From: Kappaphycus alvarezii
Taxonomy: Eukaryota > Rhodophyta > Florideophyceae > Gigartinales > Solieriaceae
NCBI GenBank assembly: GCA_002205965.3
Contig: NADL03000492.1
Coordinates: 1,488,001-1,552,000 of the forward strand
Direction: 5' to 3'
Length of the DNA: 64,000 bases
Part shown: piece after piece, positions 46,060 through 55,200 of the stretch
Layout: each line of letters opens with the position of its first letter
How positions within the stretch are numbered: the stretch's first letter is position 1
Notes under the pieces: model-generated
The model's input: only the letters and a program-made list of their open reading frames with translations
Told to the model about the DNA's origin: nothing
Database searches by the model: none
Translations under genes and position numbers: made by a program

Positions 46060-46465
46060 CCATTCACCCATATCAAGACATCCTTGACGGAACAGCTGAC
46101 ATCACTTTTCATCGCAACCTCATCCAGAGGTAGGCTCTTGCCTGTCCCAATATCCGCTCTTGGAGGGTGGCATCCGTATGCATATGCAGTGCTACATGAC
46201 ATGGCAAGGAACGTGGTCGTGAGGGCATTGGAGACGTACGGAAATGTTCGGGGGCTTTTGCTGCAAAGGAACGCTGCAGCAGCCGTCATTGCCAATGAGG
46301 CCTGCCTGATGGATGGCCTGAAGGTATCCTTTAGAGAGCAGAGCTCCTTCCCCATTACTGTGTCAGCATACCTTTTTGAGTCGATTGTAGTTGTCTGGAA
46401 AAACATGGGATAGATTGGATAAATCTTTCAAGAGTAAAACACCCAAACCTTTCTCCCTTTTTCAT
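46060..46465 (+). pseudogene. RT/endonuclease C-terminus and 3' end, 5'-truncated copy
   Basis: The frame encodes SLTEQLTSLFIATSSRGRLL, PVPISALGGWHPYAYAVLHD, VVVRALETYGNVRGLLLQRN and AAAAVIANEACLMDGLKVSF. These align with FIALPLSTLGGWHPSA and ARHAARLVQNNASCLLEG of the 44.9 kb protein and with the minus-strand copy at 25 kb. The reading frame continues to a stop at 46411, but the family stop is probably earlier. The A terminus (TTTCAAGAGTAAAACACCCA, AACCTTTCTCCC) closes it near 46465. The endonuclease core is missing, so this copy is truncated at its 5' side, as expected for target-primed retrotransposition. Confidence 0.75.
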
Positions 46466-46619
46466 AGATTAATAGCACCCCAAATTTCCCCCCACCGTGT
46501 GACAATTACCACCATACAAGCTGACTGGATATCAGCACGCTTATCAAACTCGAGATGTGTTAGTGATTAAGAAAAGGTTTCGCCTGTATTCCAAAGGGGA
46601 AAGGTTTGGGTGTTTTACT
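46466..46619. other. Terminal-repeat junctions
   Basis: 46470-46492 is a B terminus in reverse (CACCCCAAATTTCCCCCCAC) right beside the A terminus of the preceding copy. Near 46590, GGGAAAGGTTTGGGTGTTTT begins another A terminus. This is a cluster of element ends with little internal sequence. Confidence 0.5.
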
Positions 46620-46660
46620 CTTGGAAGGTATTTTCGATCTTCCAAGAGTAAAGCGTTCCC
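46590..46660. repeat. A-type termini back to back
   Basis: GGTTTGGGTGTTTTACTCTT then GGAAGGTATTTTCGATCTTC and CAAGAGTAAAGCGTTCCC: the terminus and its inverse are separated by only about 10 bp, as in the minimum possible derivative of an inverted-repeat element. Confidence 0.55.
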
Positions 46661-46799
46661 AAGTGTATAAAATATTGCTAGTCCGTACAGGGGTGTAGGA
46701 GAGAAGTGTCAAAACAGCTTATATCGTTAGAAAGCTGGTTCGAGGCCAGCTTGCAGGCAGGCCGCATTGGAAATGACCAGCTAGCAAACAGATCGCACT

Positions 46800-46930
46800 G
46801 GACATGACAGAGGCCGCAGCGTGTCTCTACGTGCCTATCCAGCGAACATTCCCGTATGATACTGCTGGAGTTGAGTGCCATATACGCCTGCTGCAACATT
46901 TCACGAACATGCGCACTACAATACAAGCGT
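46800..46930 (-). pseudogene. Possible worn RT/endonuclease C-terminal trace
   Basis: The minus strand reads SIIRECSLDRHVETRCGLCH and CDLFASW, which loosely follows the xxRHAAxxVxNxACLL end of the family. Weak; could be chance. Confidence 0.25.
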
Positions 46931-47668
46931 GGGAAAAGTGTGGGGTGGTTTAATTTTGAAAGATATTGTGGATGTTATCGAGCGTCGTCGTCGTGTGCAT
47001 GTGGCCGCATTAAATGATTTCCTTGTGTCAGTGTTGAAGTGAAGAGTCCTGTATGAAACCCTTCAGTGTCCATAAGATTAGCAGTGCGCACTCCGTCCTC
47101 GATCCAAATGGAGCCCATGATATGGTATCACGCTATAGTGTAATGAGTTGCATTTTTGACATCCAGTGAGTTCGAACTGTGGCAGGGGCCCCCAGACGTA
47201 GGGTGCTTTTTGTTTAAAAGAACTGTCGCAGTGATTACCACTCCTATTCACGTGTATTTTGAGATAAATTATTTGAATTTTTTTGTTGCTGTCGACAACA
47301 AATGGACAGCGAATGCTTGAATGCTTCTTTCCGCTTTATCTCGACATTTGGCAAGACTGCTTGATAGGGGTAAATCGTCGGGAGAAGAGATACTCAGAAC
47401 CAATTTCCTCAAGAACGAGGTTTTGCAAGCGACAAAAGTGCTACCGTGGTATAGTTGAACGAACAAAAAGGAGTGTATATGGAAGAGAGTTGAGAGGGCT
47501 ACAAGAAAATATGGAAGGGACTTGGTCTACCGCTGATGCTCTGCGACCAGCGTAGGAAAAATTTTTCTTGGGTCTGGAGTTGGCTCTGAACTTCCTACTA
47601 CTTGGGACCTGACTTAAAGTTGTCTGCCAACTTGCTTGACCTCTCCATGAGAAAACAGTTTACGCAGC

Positions 47669-47676
47669 TTATATGG
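47669..47676 (-). promoter_or_regulatory. TATA-like box in family C copy 3
   Basis: Minus strand CCATATAA followed by GCTGCGTAAACTG, at the same place relative to ORF stop and element end as TATATAA in copy 1. Confidence 0.4.
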
Positions 47677-47803
47677 ACTTTCGGCTACCCCGTAAGTCCG
47701 ATTAAAACTGAAGAAGATACCCGGAAGTGCATAAAAACACTTTGTGTGGACCATGTACTCTAAACAAAATATACTTAAGAATCTAACAATCAATATGGTC
47801 CTC

Positions 47804-48365
47804 TTATTTCCCATTCTCTAAATCAGATCCAAACAACTCCTCTAAACTATCCATACTGCCCAAGCAGTTCCCACAGATATCTGCGAACGGCTCACAACTA
47901 TCTATTTTCTTCCAGAGAGATATCTAAACTACTAAAGATATCTCCATCCGGTTCCATCGTCGGTACCACTTGCTGCATACATTCCACCATTCCAACACTT
48001 TCCATGCCTCCCTGTCCTTCATCCTCCTCGTCCTCGTCCTCGTCCTCATCCTCGTCCTCGTCCTCTACATCCTCCTCATTCTCCTCGTCCTCCTCATCAT
48101 TAACCTCGTAGACCAATTTCGGGGCTGCCCACTCCTCGAAGGTCTCCCCAGCTCCCCCCTCGACTTCCCACTCCTGCCCCTGAGATACCTCCTCGGCCTC
48201 ATCCTCGACGAAGAGTTTGCGGACGAACTCGATTATTTTCTTCTTAGTCTGGCGTCGCAGGTAGTCTTCTGCGTCCGTCGGGCCATATGCAGCGAGCGCA
48301 AGGCCGTTTAAGGGGCGAGAGGGGCGGTTTTTAATGATGGGGGCGGAGGGGCGAAGGTTGTTCAT
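47804..48365 (-). pseudogene. Family C acidic protein, best-kept copy
   Basis: ATG at 48365 starts MNNLRPSAPIIKNRPSRPLN, then GLALAAYGPTDAEDYLRRQT and KKKIIEFVRKLFVEDEAEEV. A long acidic tract of Glu/Asp repeats (from CCTCGT repeats on the plus strand, 48020-48080) and VVPTMEPDGDIFSSLDISLE follow. This frame stops at 47898. One frameshift away, SCEPFADICGNCLGSMDSLE then ELFGSDLENGK ends at 47804-47806. So one frameshift breaks a protein of about 185 residues: basic N-terminus, helical DYLRRQTKKK region, acidic centre, conserved Cys-containing C-terminal motif. Four other copies show the same order. It lies in the first two-thirds of an LTR-like unit. Function unknown. Confidence 0.7.
48020..48080. 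repeat. CCTCGT microsatellite inside the acidic ORF
   Basis: Repeats of TCCTCG/TCCTCA encode alternating Asp-Glu on the minus strand. Its length differs greatly between family C copies, so it is likely to be slippage-prone. Confidence 0.75.
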
Positions 48366-49333
48366 TTTGGTTGTAAATGATTGTGGACGGAGGATAGAGG
48401 GTGTGAGGAGGAGGGTAGTGTGTGTAGGGGTTGGTGGATCTCAAAAGAAGTTGGGTAAAATGGGTTTAAGTACACCTTAGAGGCGGACTAGAGTCGGTAC
48501 TAAAAAGTTAAAATCGAAATTGCAGTAGCGCATTTGCACGAAATTTCTACCTAAGGAGTGAGTTTGATGAAGAAGGTAGATTAAAAAAGACGTATAACGC
48601 TAATTTGGAGGAGAGGATATATTATTAAAATATCAAGGGAGGATGGGAGGCAAATTTGGAAAGGCGGGTGAGCGAAGTCAGGTGCGGTATCGTTGCAAGT
48701 TGCTGGACTATACGAGGGGAGGACCATTTTCTGTATTACACTGCTATCGTTAATTTTAGCTTCTCAGGATATATTGTAATTGCCATTGATAGTCAATAAC
48801 ATGTCGCGGTCTGTAAGCTGCAGCCTCGCTTGATGACTACTGCTGCGGATCACCGGTCTTCGTTGTAAATTCCAGCGCATCTGACAGATGATGCAAGAGT
48901 AAAAACACCCAAACCTTTCCCCTTGAGACAAATATCGGTAGATTAAACATTAAAAGGGTATGGATTTTCGCTGAGTCTACCATCGCATTTTTGTAGTCCA
49001 CTACTCTTGTTTTAAATCTGTGGATGTGCGTTCTTTACTTTGCTAAATTACCGTATTTTTCCCCTCTAGATTGCTGTTCATCTTTCCTGCCCTCAACTAC
49101 GATGTGAAATGGGGGTAAATTGGGGTTTTACTCTGCAAATGAAGGAAAGCTTGCGTGCACTATGGGAGAATAGGGAGTGTGTTTACTACGAGACCTCCGA
49201 GGGCTGAATAGGCACTTAAATACACAAGAAAAGCGACTAGAGCAGATTCTGACGTACTAATATCTTCAGCTCAAGTCAGTCATAGGAAAACTTGTTTCGT
49301 TGTTCAAGAATTCCCGTCAGTATCGCCACAAAA

Positions 49334-49869
49334 ACGAAGTCAATATTTTCCGTTGTCATTCTAGTTTCCATCTTGACGGCTTCGATGGCCATTTCGAAAA
49401 GCAGCCTCGAAGCCGCTCGCTTTACCCTTCAAGATACTGCTTCTTTGCTTCAAGGTATGAACATTTTGATTAGTAATAGCCTGCGCGTTTCTCTGTCAAT
49501 TAGCTCCGAAAGCCCAGTTGGCGGTATGTTGTCCGTCTCTGCCAGTCCCAGACCGCGAGTAATTACAGACATTATTTCGTTCAGAAATCCCAGTTTCGGC
49601 CCTGGATCTGGATTTGGTTCGACGCTATCGCCAGTCACGCTTGGATTCTCCCCTCCCGGTTTCTCGTCGTGCCTCTCGATTACTGGACCACCATCACTTG
49701 TCTCTGTAGGTTAAGGTACCGCAGGTTGGAGTTATTGAAAGAATGTTCTTACAGTTGCGGTTCAGTGGAATTAAAAATTTCTGGATTTGCCGGGGTTTCT
49801 TGCAACATTGCGGGCCTGCCACATACCTTCACGTGCCCTACCGCTCGGCTCGCGGTTTGGTCTGCATGA
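49334..49869 (+). pseudogene. Broken paralogue of the secreted cysteine-rich protein
   Basis: Aligned to the 19052 gene, the start ATG has become ACG (49334-49336) and no upstream in-frame ATG exists. The signal peptide is otherwise kept (IFSVVILVSILTASMAIS). The frame runs to a stop near 49713 just after CLSITGPP. A frameshift there moves the rest (ITCLCRLRYRR, LLKECSYSCGSVELKIS, FTCPTARLAVWSA) to another frame ending at 49867-49869. Three of the ten cysteines are gone (first, fifth and last). Start loss, frameshift and cysteine loss together show it is no longer selected, in contrast to the intact copy. Confidence 0.8.
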
Positions 49870-50009
49870 GGAAGTCCCCGTTAGTGCCTCAAATTAGTCG
49901 CATCAGCGGGTTGGTCCCCAAAATGACCTGTAATGAGAATCCAATCTACATCATCGTATTTATTCTATTCCTGGCTCATACCGCTGCCTCTATCAATTAT
50001 CCACATCTA

Positions 50010-50160
50010 TTGTAGCCTGCTTGATGGCTGGCCTTAAGGTGGCATTTTAGGGAGCGATATTCCTCCCTTATTACTCTGTCGCATGCCCTTTTGAGTCGAT
50101 GGTGATTGTTGGGACTATTTTAAGGTAGATCGATAGAGTAAAGCACTTTAACTCCCCCTC
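50010..50160 (+). mobile_element. 3' end of the RT/endonuclease family
   Basis: CCTGCTTGATGGCTGGCCTT, AAGGTGGCATTTTAGGGAGC, CCCTTTTGAGTCGATGGTGA and a worn A terminus. Same position after the paralogue as 19720-19895 after the intact gene. Confidence 0.65.
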
Positions 50161-50299
50161 CACACCTGTTTGTTTTTGCAGAAGAACGCGAACGCGCATG
50201 CAGATCAACGAGGGTACACACCATGGCCGATTGAGATTCGCGGCTAAGTTCGCACTGAATGCCCCCCTTGCTCGTTTATTTTTAAAGATATCTCAAAGA

Positions 50300-50480
50300 T
50301 GGGGGGGGGGGAAGAATGGGGTGGCTCACTTCGTCTTCTGGCACTTCTAGCGGGGGGAATCTAAATGGAGTTCGGAGAGAAAAAAAGGAGAAAACAGAAA
50401 CTGGTCTGCGCATTCGTGACCCTGTGACTACATCGACGGGTCAAAGATTGCCTTTTCAACCCTCATGCTACGAATTCGTA
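50300..50480 (+). pseudogene. Fragment of the protein found at 41.4-42.1 kb
   Basis: SSSGTSSGGNLNGVRREKKE then TETGLRIRDPVTTST aligns with SSSDSPSEGNLNGVWREGKE in the 41.4 kb element. A run of ten or more G at 50299 precedes it. Only this tail segment is left. Confidence 0.5.
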
Positions 50481-50679
50481 CTTCAAATTGTCCATTATCG
50501 ACTATTTCTACTTCATCTGTTCCTTTAAAGTTATATATTTCAATACGAAGTCCAGTTCATGTTCCGAGCCCTTTCTGTCCGTAGGCACCCCAATTTGGTA
50601 TCGTGTTAAGGTTTTTGTTGAGTATGCAAATAAATTGTTTCCAACAATCTCACCGGGGGGGAGTTTGGATACTTAACTA

Positions 50680-50815
50680 CGGCCTACTTGATGGCTGGCC
50701 TTAAGATGGCCTTCTAGAGAGCGTACTCCTTCCACCATTACTGTATCGGCATAGGTTATAGCGGTTGTTCGGAAAATTTCACGATAGATCGAATTTATCT
50801 TCCAAAAGGGGTGAT
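50680..50815 (+). mobile_element. 3' end of the RT/endonuclease family
   Basis: GGCCTACTTGATGGCTGGCC, TTAAGATGGCCTTCTAGAGA, the 3' untranslated block with TTATAGCGGTTGTTCGG and a worn terminus ATCTTCCAAAAGGGGTG that merges with a B-type start (GGTGATATTTGGTTATTTCA). Confidence 0.6.
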
Positions 50816-51211
50816 ATTTGGTTATTTCAATGTATGGACGTTGCGGCCGATTGTATCTACGCCGCTGGGAGTGCTTTGTCCGGGACGAGTAATCCCTGGA
50901 AAACACTAAGTAACATGGTGGTGGTAGATCTTTACGAATCGAACATTATGGCGCAGAATCGTGCGGAGAGTATTAAATAACAAGAGTAAAACACCGAAAT
51001 ATTCCCCTCCCTAGAAGCACTAGGGACTCTCCAATCAACGCCCAGGCCTATCTATGATTATCATACTTCGACCTGCCGTTGGTGAATTTGAAAACGGGTT
51101 CGCTTGCTGTGAACATCTCTATTGCCACCCGCCCTCTTTTGCTGGTCCGTGGTTATGATGTTTGCGAAGAAATCAGAATATGTTCAGGCGTGCTCGTTCA
51201 ACAGTTGAATC
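50816..51211. other. Terminal-repeat debris, no gene
   Basis: Begins with a B-type terminus and contains near 50970 an A-type terminus (CAAGAGTAAAACACCGAAAT). 51079-51348 is an open frame of 89 codons overlapping the start of the next element and is probably chance. Confidence 0.45.
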
Positions 51212-52545
51212 TGATAGGGTTAAATCATCCGGAGAAGAAACAATCAGAACAACTTACCCCAAGAAGTTGCTGCAAGCGACAAAAGTGCTACCACGGTATA
51301 ATTGATCAAACAGAGATGAATAAAGAAAGACAATTGAAAGGGCTATAAGAAAGTATAGAAGGGGAAGGGTATACCACTTGTGCTCTCTGACCAGCGAAAA
51401 TTCGTTTCTTGGGTTTGGAGTTGATTCTCAACTTTCTAGGAACTTGGGACTTGATTTGAAGTTGTCTGTCAACTTCTTTTTCTCCTCAAGAGGAAGCAGG
51501 TTACTTAGCTTATAGTAAATTTTTGGCTTATCCTCAAGTCTAAAATAAACATGCTAAGTAACACAAAATGCATCAAATGGAATCGTGTGAACGAGAAAGA
51601 CTAACAGCAGTTACTACCAGGATAAATATCTAAAATTATTCCTTAATATCTCAGTCCTTTGGATCAGAGACAAACAATTCCTATAAAATATCCATTCCAC
51701 CCAAGCAATCACCACAAATATCCACGAACGGTCTAGATTTCTCTATTTACTCTTGGGATATATTTAAACCCCTAAAGATGCCACCAATCCGTTCCAGCGT
51801 CAGGAACACCTGGTTCATACTCTCCAGCGCCCGCCCCACCATTCCAATACTTTCCATATCTCCCTCCCCCTCATCCTCCTCGTCCTCCTCCATCCCGTCC
51901 TCCCCGTCCTCCCCGTCCGCCCCGTCCTACTGTTCATCCTTATTCTCGTAAAACAATTCCGAGGCTGCCTGCCCCTCAAAAGTCTCCCCACCTCAATTAC
52001 CGACCTCCCTCGCCTGCCCCTTACTTATCTCCTCTGCCTCATCCTCTATGAACAAACGAAGAACGTTCTCGATCAACTTTTTCTTCGTTTGTCGGCGGAG
52101 ATAGTCATCGCGGTCAGTAGGTCCCAAAGGGAGGAGGGGAAGGACAGTTAAGAGACTACGGTGGCTATTTTTGGAAATTGCGTTGGAAGGGCATACGTTC
52201 TTCATTTTGGTAGAATTTGAGTAATGGCAAGCGATTGAGGGTGTTTCGAATGGGTAAAAGTAAAGCGATAGTGAGCATAATGATCAGAGAGATTTGAAAT
52301 TTAAAATAACGGGGTTTCATTAGTCTCCCGAGGGCGCATTCTATAGATTTGAAATAGATAAAAAAATCTAATAGGGAATTTTCAACAGTGAATTTGCACC
52401 CTTTTTCTCAGAAAAAAATGAATTTGGAGAAGGAGGTAAGCAAAAAAGGGAAAAGAACTTGATTTGATATCGATGTGGAGGGGTAGATACAGTACTAAAA
52501 TATCTAGGTAGAACGGCCGTAATTTTGGAGAGGACCCCAGAAAGG
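51212..52545 (-). mobile_element. LTR-like element with ORF (family C), copy 4
   Basis: The right-hand (minus-strand 3') end ...ATTTAACCCTATCA is at 51212. The other end is not certain: GAGGACC...TAAACA near 52534-52556 is the best match to the GGTCCT start of other copies. The target duplication could not be confirmed. Interior order as in the other copies. Confidence 0.6.
51651..52205 (-). pseudogene. Family C acidic protein, broken copy
   Basis: ATG at 52205 begins MKNVCPSNAISKNSHRSLLT, then PLGPTDRDDYLRRQTKKKLI, ENVLRLFIEDEAEEISKGQA, with a stop at 51993. The acidic centre is worn. The end is ERIGGIFRGLNISQE, a stop, then SRPFVDICGDCLGGMDIL, another stop, ELFVSDPKD with TGA at 51651-51653. 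N-terminal similarity to the 48 kb copy is strong across 40 residues, which shows selection on this part in the past. Confidence 0.6.
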
Positions 52546-52898
52546 GTAAACACGGACAAGGAAGAGAGATAGTATCTGTTTGATTTTGAGAAAAGTAAAA
52601 GAGGACTACTGAGGACCGTAGGTATACGCAAACTGGTTAAGAAGAAGTTGCTGCAGTATGTTAAATTCAGAGGAGGACGACGACGAAAAAAGTTTTCATC
52701 ACATGCACGCGTGACAGAGTCCGTCAAGTTTGAGCCGTTCAAGAAAGATCTGGCTTGTGCCGCTCTCAATTTCTTCATTAATCTCGTGTCTGCACTTGAC
52801 AAGAACAACATTTCGGAGGTTTTAAAGGGGGTATGATCGAAATTTGAAGAGAAGGAAAGGAGAAAAAGAAACGGGTCTGCGCCTCAATGACCCTACGA
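52546..52898. other. No firm gene
   Basis: Short ORFs without domains. 52850-52920 carries a faint copy of the SEGNLNGVWRE-type fragment (GLRLNDPTITSTVQG at its end). Confidence 0.35.
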
Positions 52899-53141
52899 TT
52901 ACATCGACGGTTCAAGGAAGGAGAGGAGGCGTGCCACATTATATAATACAGCTTGCGCTGCGTGCCTATGAATGAGGACCATTTTGGCTCTCGAGAAGCT
53001 TTCGGGACTGTAAACGATAAGTAAATCTGCAAGTCGCTCATTCCTTTGCTGATTGCCAAGCTGGAGCTGCCGGAACTTTTCGAACGTACCCGTGAGTCCC
53101 GCGAATGTTGGGAAAGTAAGCAGAAGTCCGACCCTGCACAC
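52899..53141 (-). pseudogene. RT/endonuclease C-terminal fragment
   Basis: The minus strand encodes ESFSRAKMVLIHRHAAQAVL then YNVARLLSFLEPSM, aligning with the ARHAARLVQNNASCLLEG end of the 44.9 kb protein. The part before it (LLLTFPTFAGLTGTFEKFRQ) may correspond to LPLSTLGGWHPSARDFAN. The 3' untranslated block is not seen. Confidence 0.5.
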
Positions 53142-53239
53142 TTTCAGTCACGGTTCAGTGCGGTGGATGTTGATGTAGCCTAAGGTGAGCTCACTTGAAG
53201 CCGCCTGAATCGAAAGTCTTTCCTACTAGGTGGCTCGTC

Positions 53240-53480
53240 CCCAAACAAGGATGATTCCAAGGAAAAACCTCCGTCAAATAAATACAAAGAAGACAGGAAC
53301 TGCAAGACATAGAAGGGACAACAGTTCAAACACAGCAACTGTAAAACGCCTTATTTGAACAAAAAATGCAAGAAATTCCATCTTTAGAGCCATTACGAGA
53401 ACACCACGCTCAGACGGAAGAATAAAATTACCTGCTAAATATCGGAAATCCAACAAAGGTGGCGAAAACGCCTTAAATGC
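53240..53480 (+). pseudogene. Gypsy gag C-terminal remnant (CCHC-like)
   Basis: KDDSKEKPPSNKYKEDRNCK is followed after a stop by NCKTPYLNKKCKKFHL and a worn SHYENTT. The C..C...H spacing resembles the zinc knuckle of gypsy Gag proteins, with the last Cys replaced. Weak evidence apart from the position directly before the protease. Confidence 0.35.
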
Positions 53481-53554
53481 AATCGTTGACGATTAAAAGT
53501 CAAGGCCTCAATGCTCTGCCATCTAGCAAGCTAGTGCTGAGCGTGGCAAGTATC

Positions 53555-54078
53555 ATGTCAAGCTGGAGGACAAGTTCAGGGCTGTTGCACTGGGTGATTA
53601 TTGGTCGGATGAGAGGGCCATCCTGAAGGACTTATGCGAGAAAATCGTCCAACATGACCCATCTTTCGTTGTTGAGGAATCCAAGAACCCTTTGATTTTT
53701 GGCGCTGCACTAAGGAGCAATGAGTAAAGTCCAGTTATTTTCAAGGCGTCTAAGGTAGTGCGAATTTATTTCACTTTCTTTCTTCTAGGATTGGATATAT
53801 CGATCCGCGTTCGAGGTGTCAAATTCCTCGTGTTTGACCAAGAAATGGATGAAGTCCTGATTAATCGTCCGTTCCTCCAAACTATTTGTTTCGATCTCGG
53901 CTCTCACCTCTGGATGGTGGGTAGTTTCGTTCACAAAAAGCACGTTGATGAGATCAATGAAGAATATCTCGAGTCGTTATTGTCAGAAAACAAGGGCCTT
54001 CGTTACGGCGCGACAGAGGACGATCCAATCGAGCTACTAGAGACCTCTGTAGCTACGATTGGAACCGATTCAGATTAG
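53555..54078 (+). pseudogene. Gypsy aspartic-protease region
   Basis: VKLEDKFRAVALGDYWSDER then ILKDLCEKIVQHDPSFVVEE corresponds to the active-site side (D-S/T-G-A/S expected, DYWSD present, so inactive). After a stop near 53727, VRGVKFLVFDQEMDEVLINR and PFLQTICFDLGSHLWMVG match the second half of retropepsin-like domains of gypsy Pol (VxFLVVD..MxEVLLGRPLL). The frame then runs as an acidic linker to a stop at 54076. One stop and active-site loss. Confidence 0.6.
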
Positions 54079-54299
54079 GATATAAAAGATGCAATCGAGA
54101 ATTTTTGGCCAACGCGAAAAAAATGTAACACCACCCGATGGTGTCGATCACCTCGACAAAATGTTAACCCAGAACTCCCGTGTGTTTTGAATTCGACTAG
54201 GTCCAGACCTACCAGTGTGCGTCTCTCCTCCTGTACTCACGCCAATCGTTTCCGATCCCCTCATCGCCGCTATGTACCAACGCAGAAGGGTTTCATATC

Positions 54300-55200
54300 A
54301 AGCTCCATCCACAAGTTCGAGTCTATCGGGTAGATCTACAAGAGCCTGTCGGCGCATTGGGCTAATCCAACACTCGCTGTGAACAAACCGAGAACCGAAA
54401 AACCCTGTTTTTCGGTGGACCTTCGAGCTCAGAATTCCCAAACCGAGCCGATTCAATCGACTATGCCGAGCTTGGAATCCTCCCTGCAATCCGTTGAGGG
54501 TAGTCCATGCTTTGCAAAGATCGATATGGCCCATGCCTACTGGTAATTCACTCTACCGAATATTTTGTGGACATGCTCTCTATCCAGACTCCAATGGGTG
54601 TTTATTCTTCCAATAGAGTTCTTAAAGGAAGCATGGATGCTGGAAATCACTTTCAAGCAGTCACAGAAGATGAAATTGCCGATCGAGTGCGCAAGATTTT
54701 CCAATTGATCGGAGATCTCGTTCTGTAAGCGAGGGATGGAGCTGAGCTACTGGGTAACCTGCTCGAGTTCTTCAAAGTTTGTGATGAGTACAAATTCATG
54801 CTCCGTGCTCTCAAGACGCATCTCTTCTTTCGGCAGACGAAGTATCGTGACCGCATTCTTTCTAGCGACGGGATGTAATTTGACCTACGTCACTTTAATG
54901 CTCTCCTCAATATGAAGACCCCGACTTATGGACCCGAGTTGCAGCAACTGCTTTGCGCTACCAGCTGTATTCTAATATCACTCCCCGCCTATACTCAAGT
55001 CATAGCTCCGTTACTTTCCCTCATGGAAGATACGTACAAGAAAGCGGGCAAGCGCATTAAGAAAGAAGATTCCAAGATTCGCGTAAGCGACTCGCGTGGA
55101 TCTGAGCACGATGAAGCATTCATGCGCATCAAGCCAAAACTAGCCGCTTTCACCAAACTCGCACGCCCCCGGCACATTAAGAGGTTTGAAATAAAAATTA
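54300..55200 (+). pseudogene. Gypsy reverse transcriptase and RNase H start
   Basis: RT blocks are CFSVDLRAQNSQTEPIQSTM, PSLESSLQSVEGSPCFAKID and MAHAYW (first catalytic Asp kept). After a frameshift come LSIQTPMGVYSSNRVLKGSM, DAGNHFQAVTEDEIADRVRK and LIGDLVL, where the catalytic YxDD/LDD has become GD. Then LLGNLLEFFKVCDEYKFM, KTHLFFRQTKYRDRIFSSDG, GPELQQLLCATSCI and YKKAGKRIKKEDSK, a tether motif I associate with gypsy elements of oomycetes and similar organisms. The end EAFMRIKPKLAAFTKLARP starts RNase H. At least two stops and two frameshifts. Not functional. Confidence 0.85.

Larger units (their letters stand above)
47362..48740 (-). mobile_element. LTR-like element with ORF (family C), copy 3
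   Basis: On the minus strand it begins TGTAATACAGAAAATGGTCC and ends CGATTTACCCCTATCA. The flanks are a perfect 5-bp direct repeat CTGCT (47357-47361 and 48741-48745). The equivalent place in the other duplication copy (18330-18360) has no insertion. Length 1,379 bp. TG/CA ends plus 5-bp target duplication are the marks of LTR-type integration. Confidence 0.85.
49111..50160 (+). mobile_element. Element-like unit carrying the secreted-protein gene, copy 2
   Basis: Left end GGGGGTAAATTGGGGTTTTA followed by CTCTGCAAATGAAGG; right end, reversed, GAGGGGGAGTTAAAGTGCTT followed by TACTCT. The ends are imperfect inverted repeats (GGGGG..A.TT....TTTACTCT). Between them lie the broken secreted-protein gene and the RT/endonuclease 3' end (50010-50160: TTGTAGCCTGCTTGATGGCT and so on). 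Same arrangement as 18829-19895. Confidence 0.45.
46620..50570 (+). repeat. Segmental duplication, copy 2
   Basis: Partner of 17320-20330. It contains the family C insertion at 47362-48740, absent from copy 1, and the broken secreted-protein gene. Matching blocks include GCAAGACTGCT/CTTCTCAGG around the insertion and CTACTCTTGTTTTAAATCTG (49000) against CACTCTTGTTTTGAATCTG (18718). Copy 2 lacks the 268-bp element found at 17893. Confidence 0.75.
53170..55200 (+). mobile_element. Ty3/gypsy retrotransposon relic
   Basis: Gag zinc-knuckle remains (about 53240-53400), a protease-like segment (53560-54078), RT (54300-54860) and the start of RNase H (55090-55190) lie in order on the plus strand. 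No LTRs, integrase or chromodomain recognised. The element is internally compressed and cut off at its 3' side. Confidence 0.75.

Noticed and set aside
46029..46406. 125-codon minus-strand ORF, similar to plus-strand ORFs at 22939 and 23639 and a minus ORF at 50673
   Set aside because: They resemble each other only because all are antisense to the conserved 3' end of the retroelement family.
47970..48311. Hydrophobic Leu/Val-rich plus-strand ORF (possible membrane protein)
   Set aside because: Antisense of the Asp/Glu repeat of the family C protein; the conserved N- and C-terminal motifs are on the minus strand.
53050..53165. Start of gypsy gag on the plus strand (KLELPELFERTRESRECWES)
   Set aside because: The opposite strand matches the retroelement C-terminus (HRHAAQAVLYNVARLL), which explains the open frames there better.
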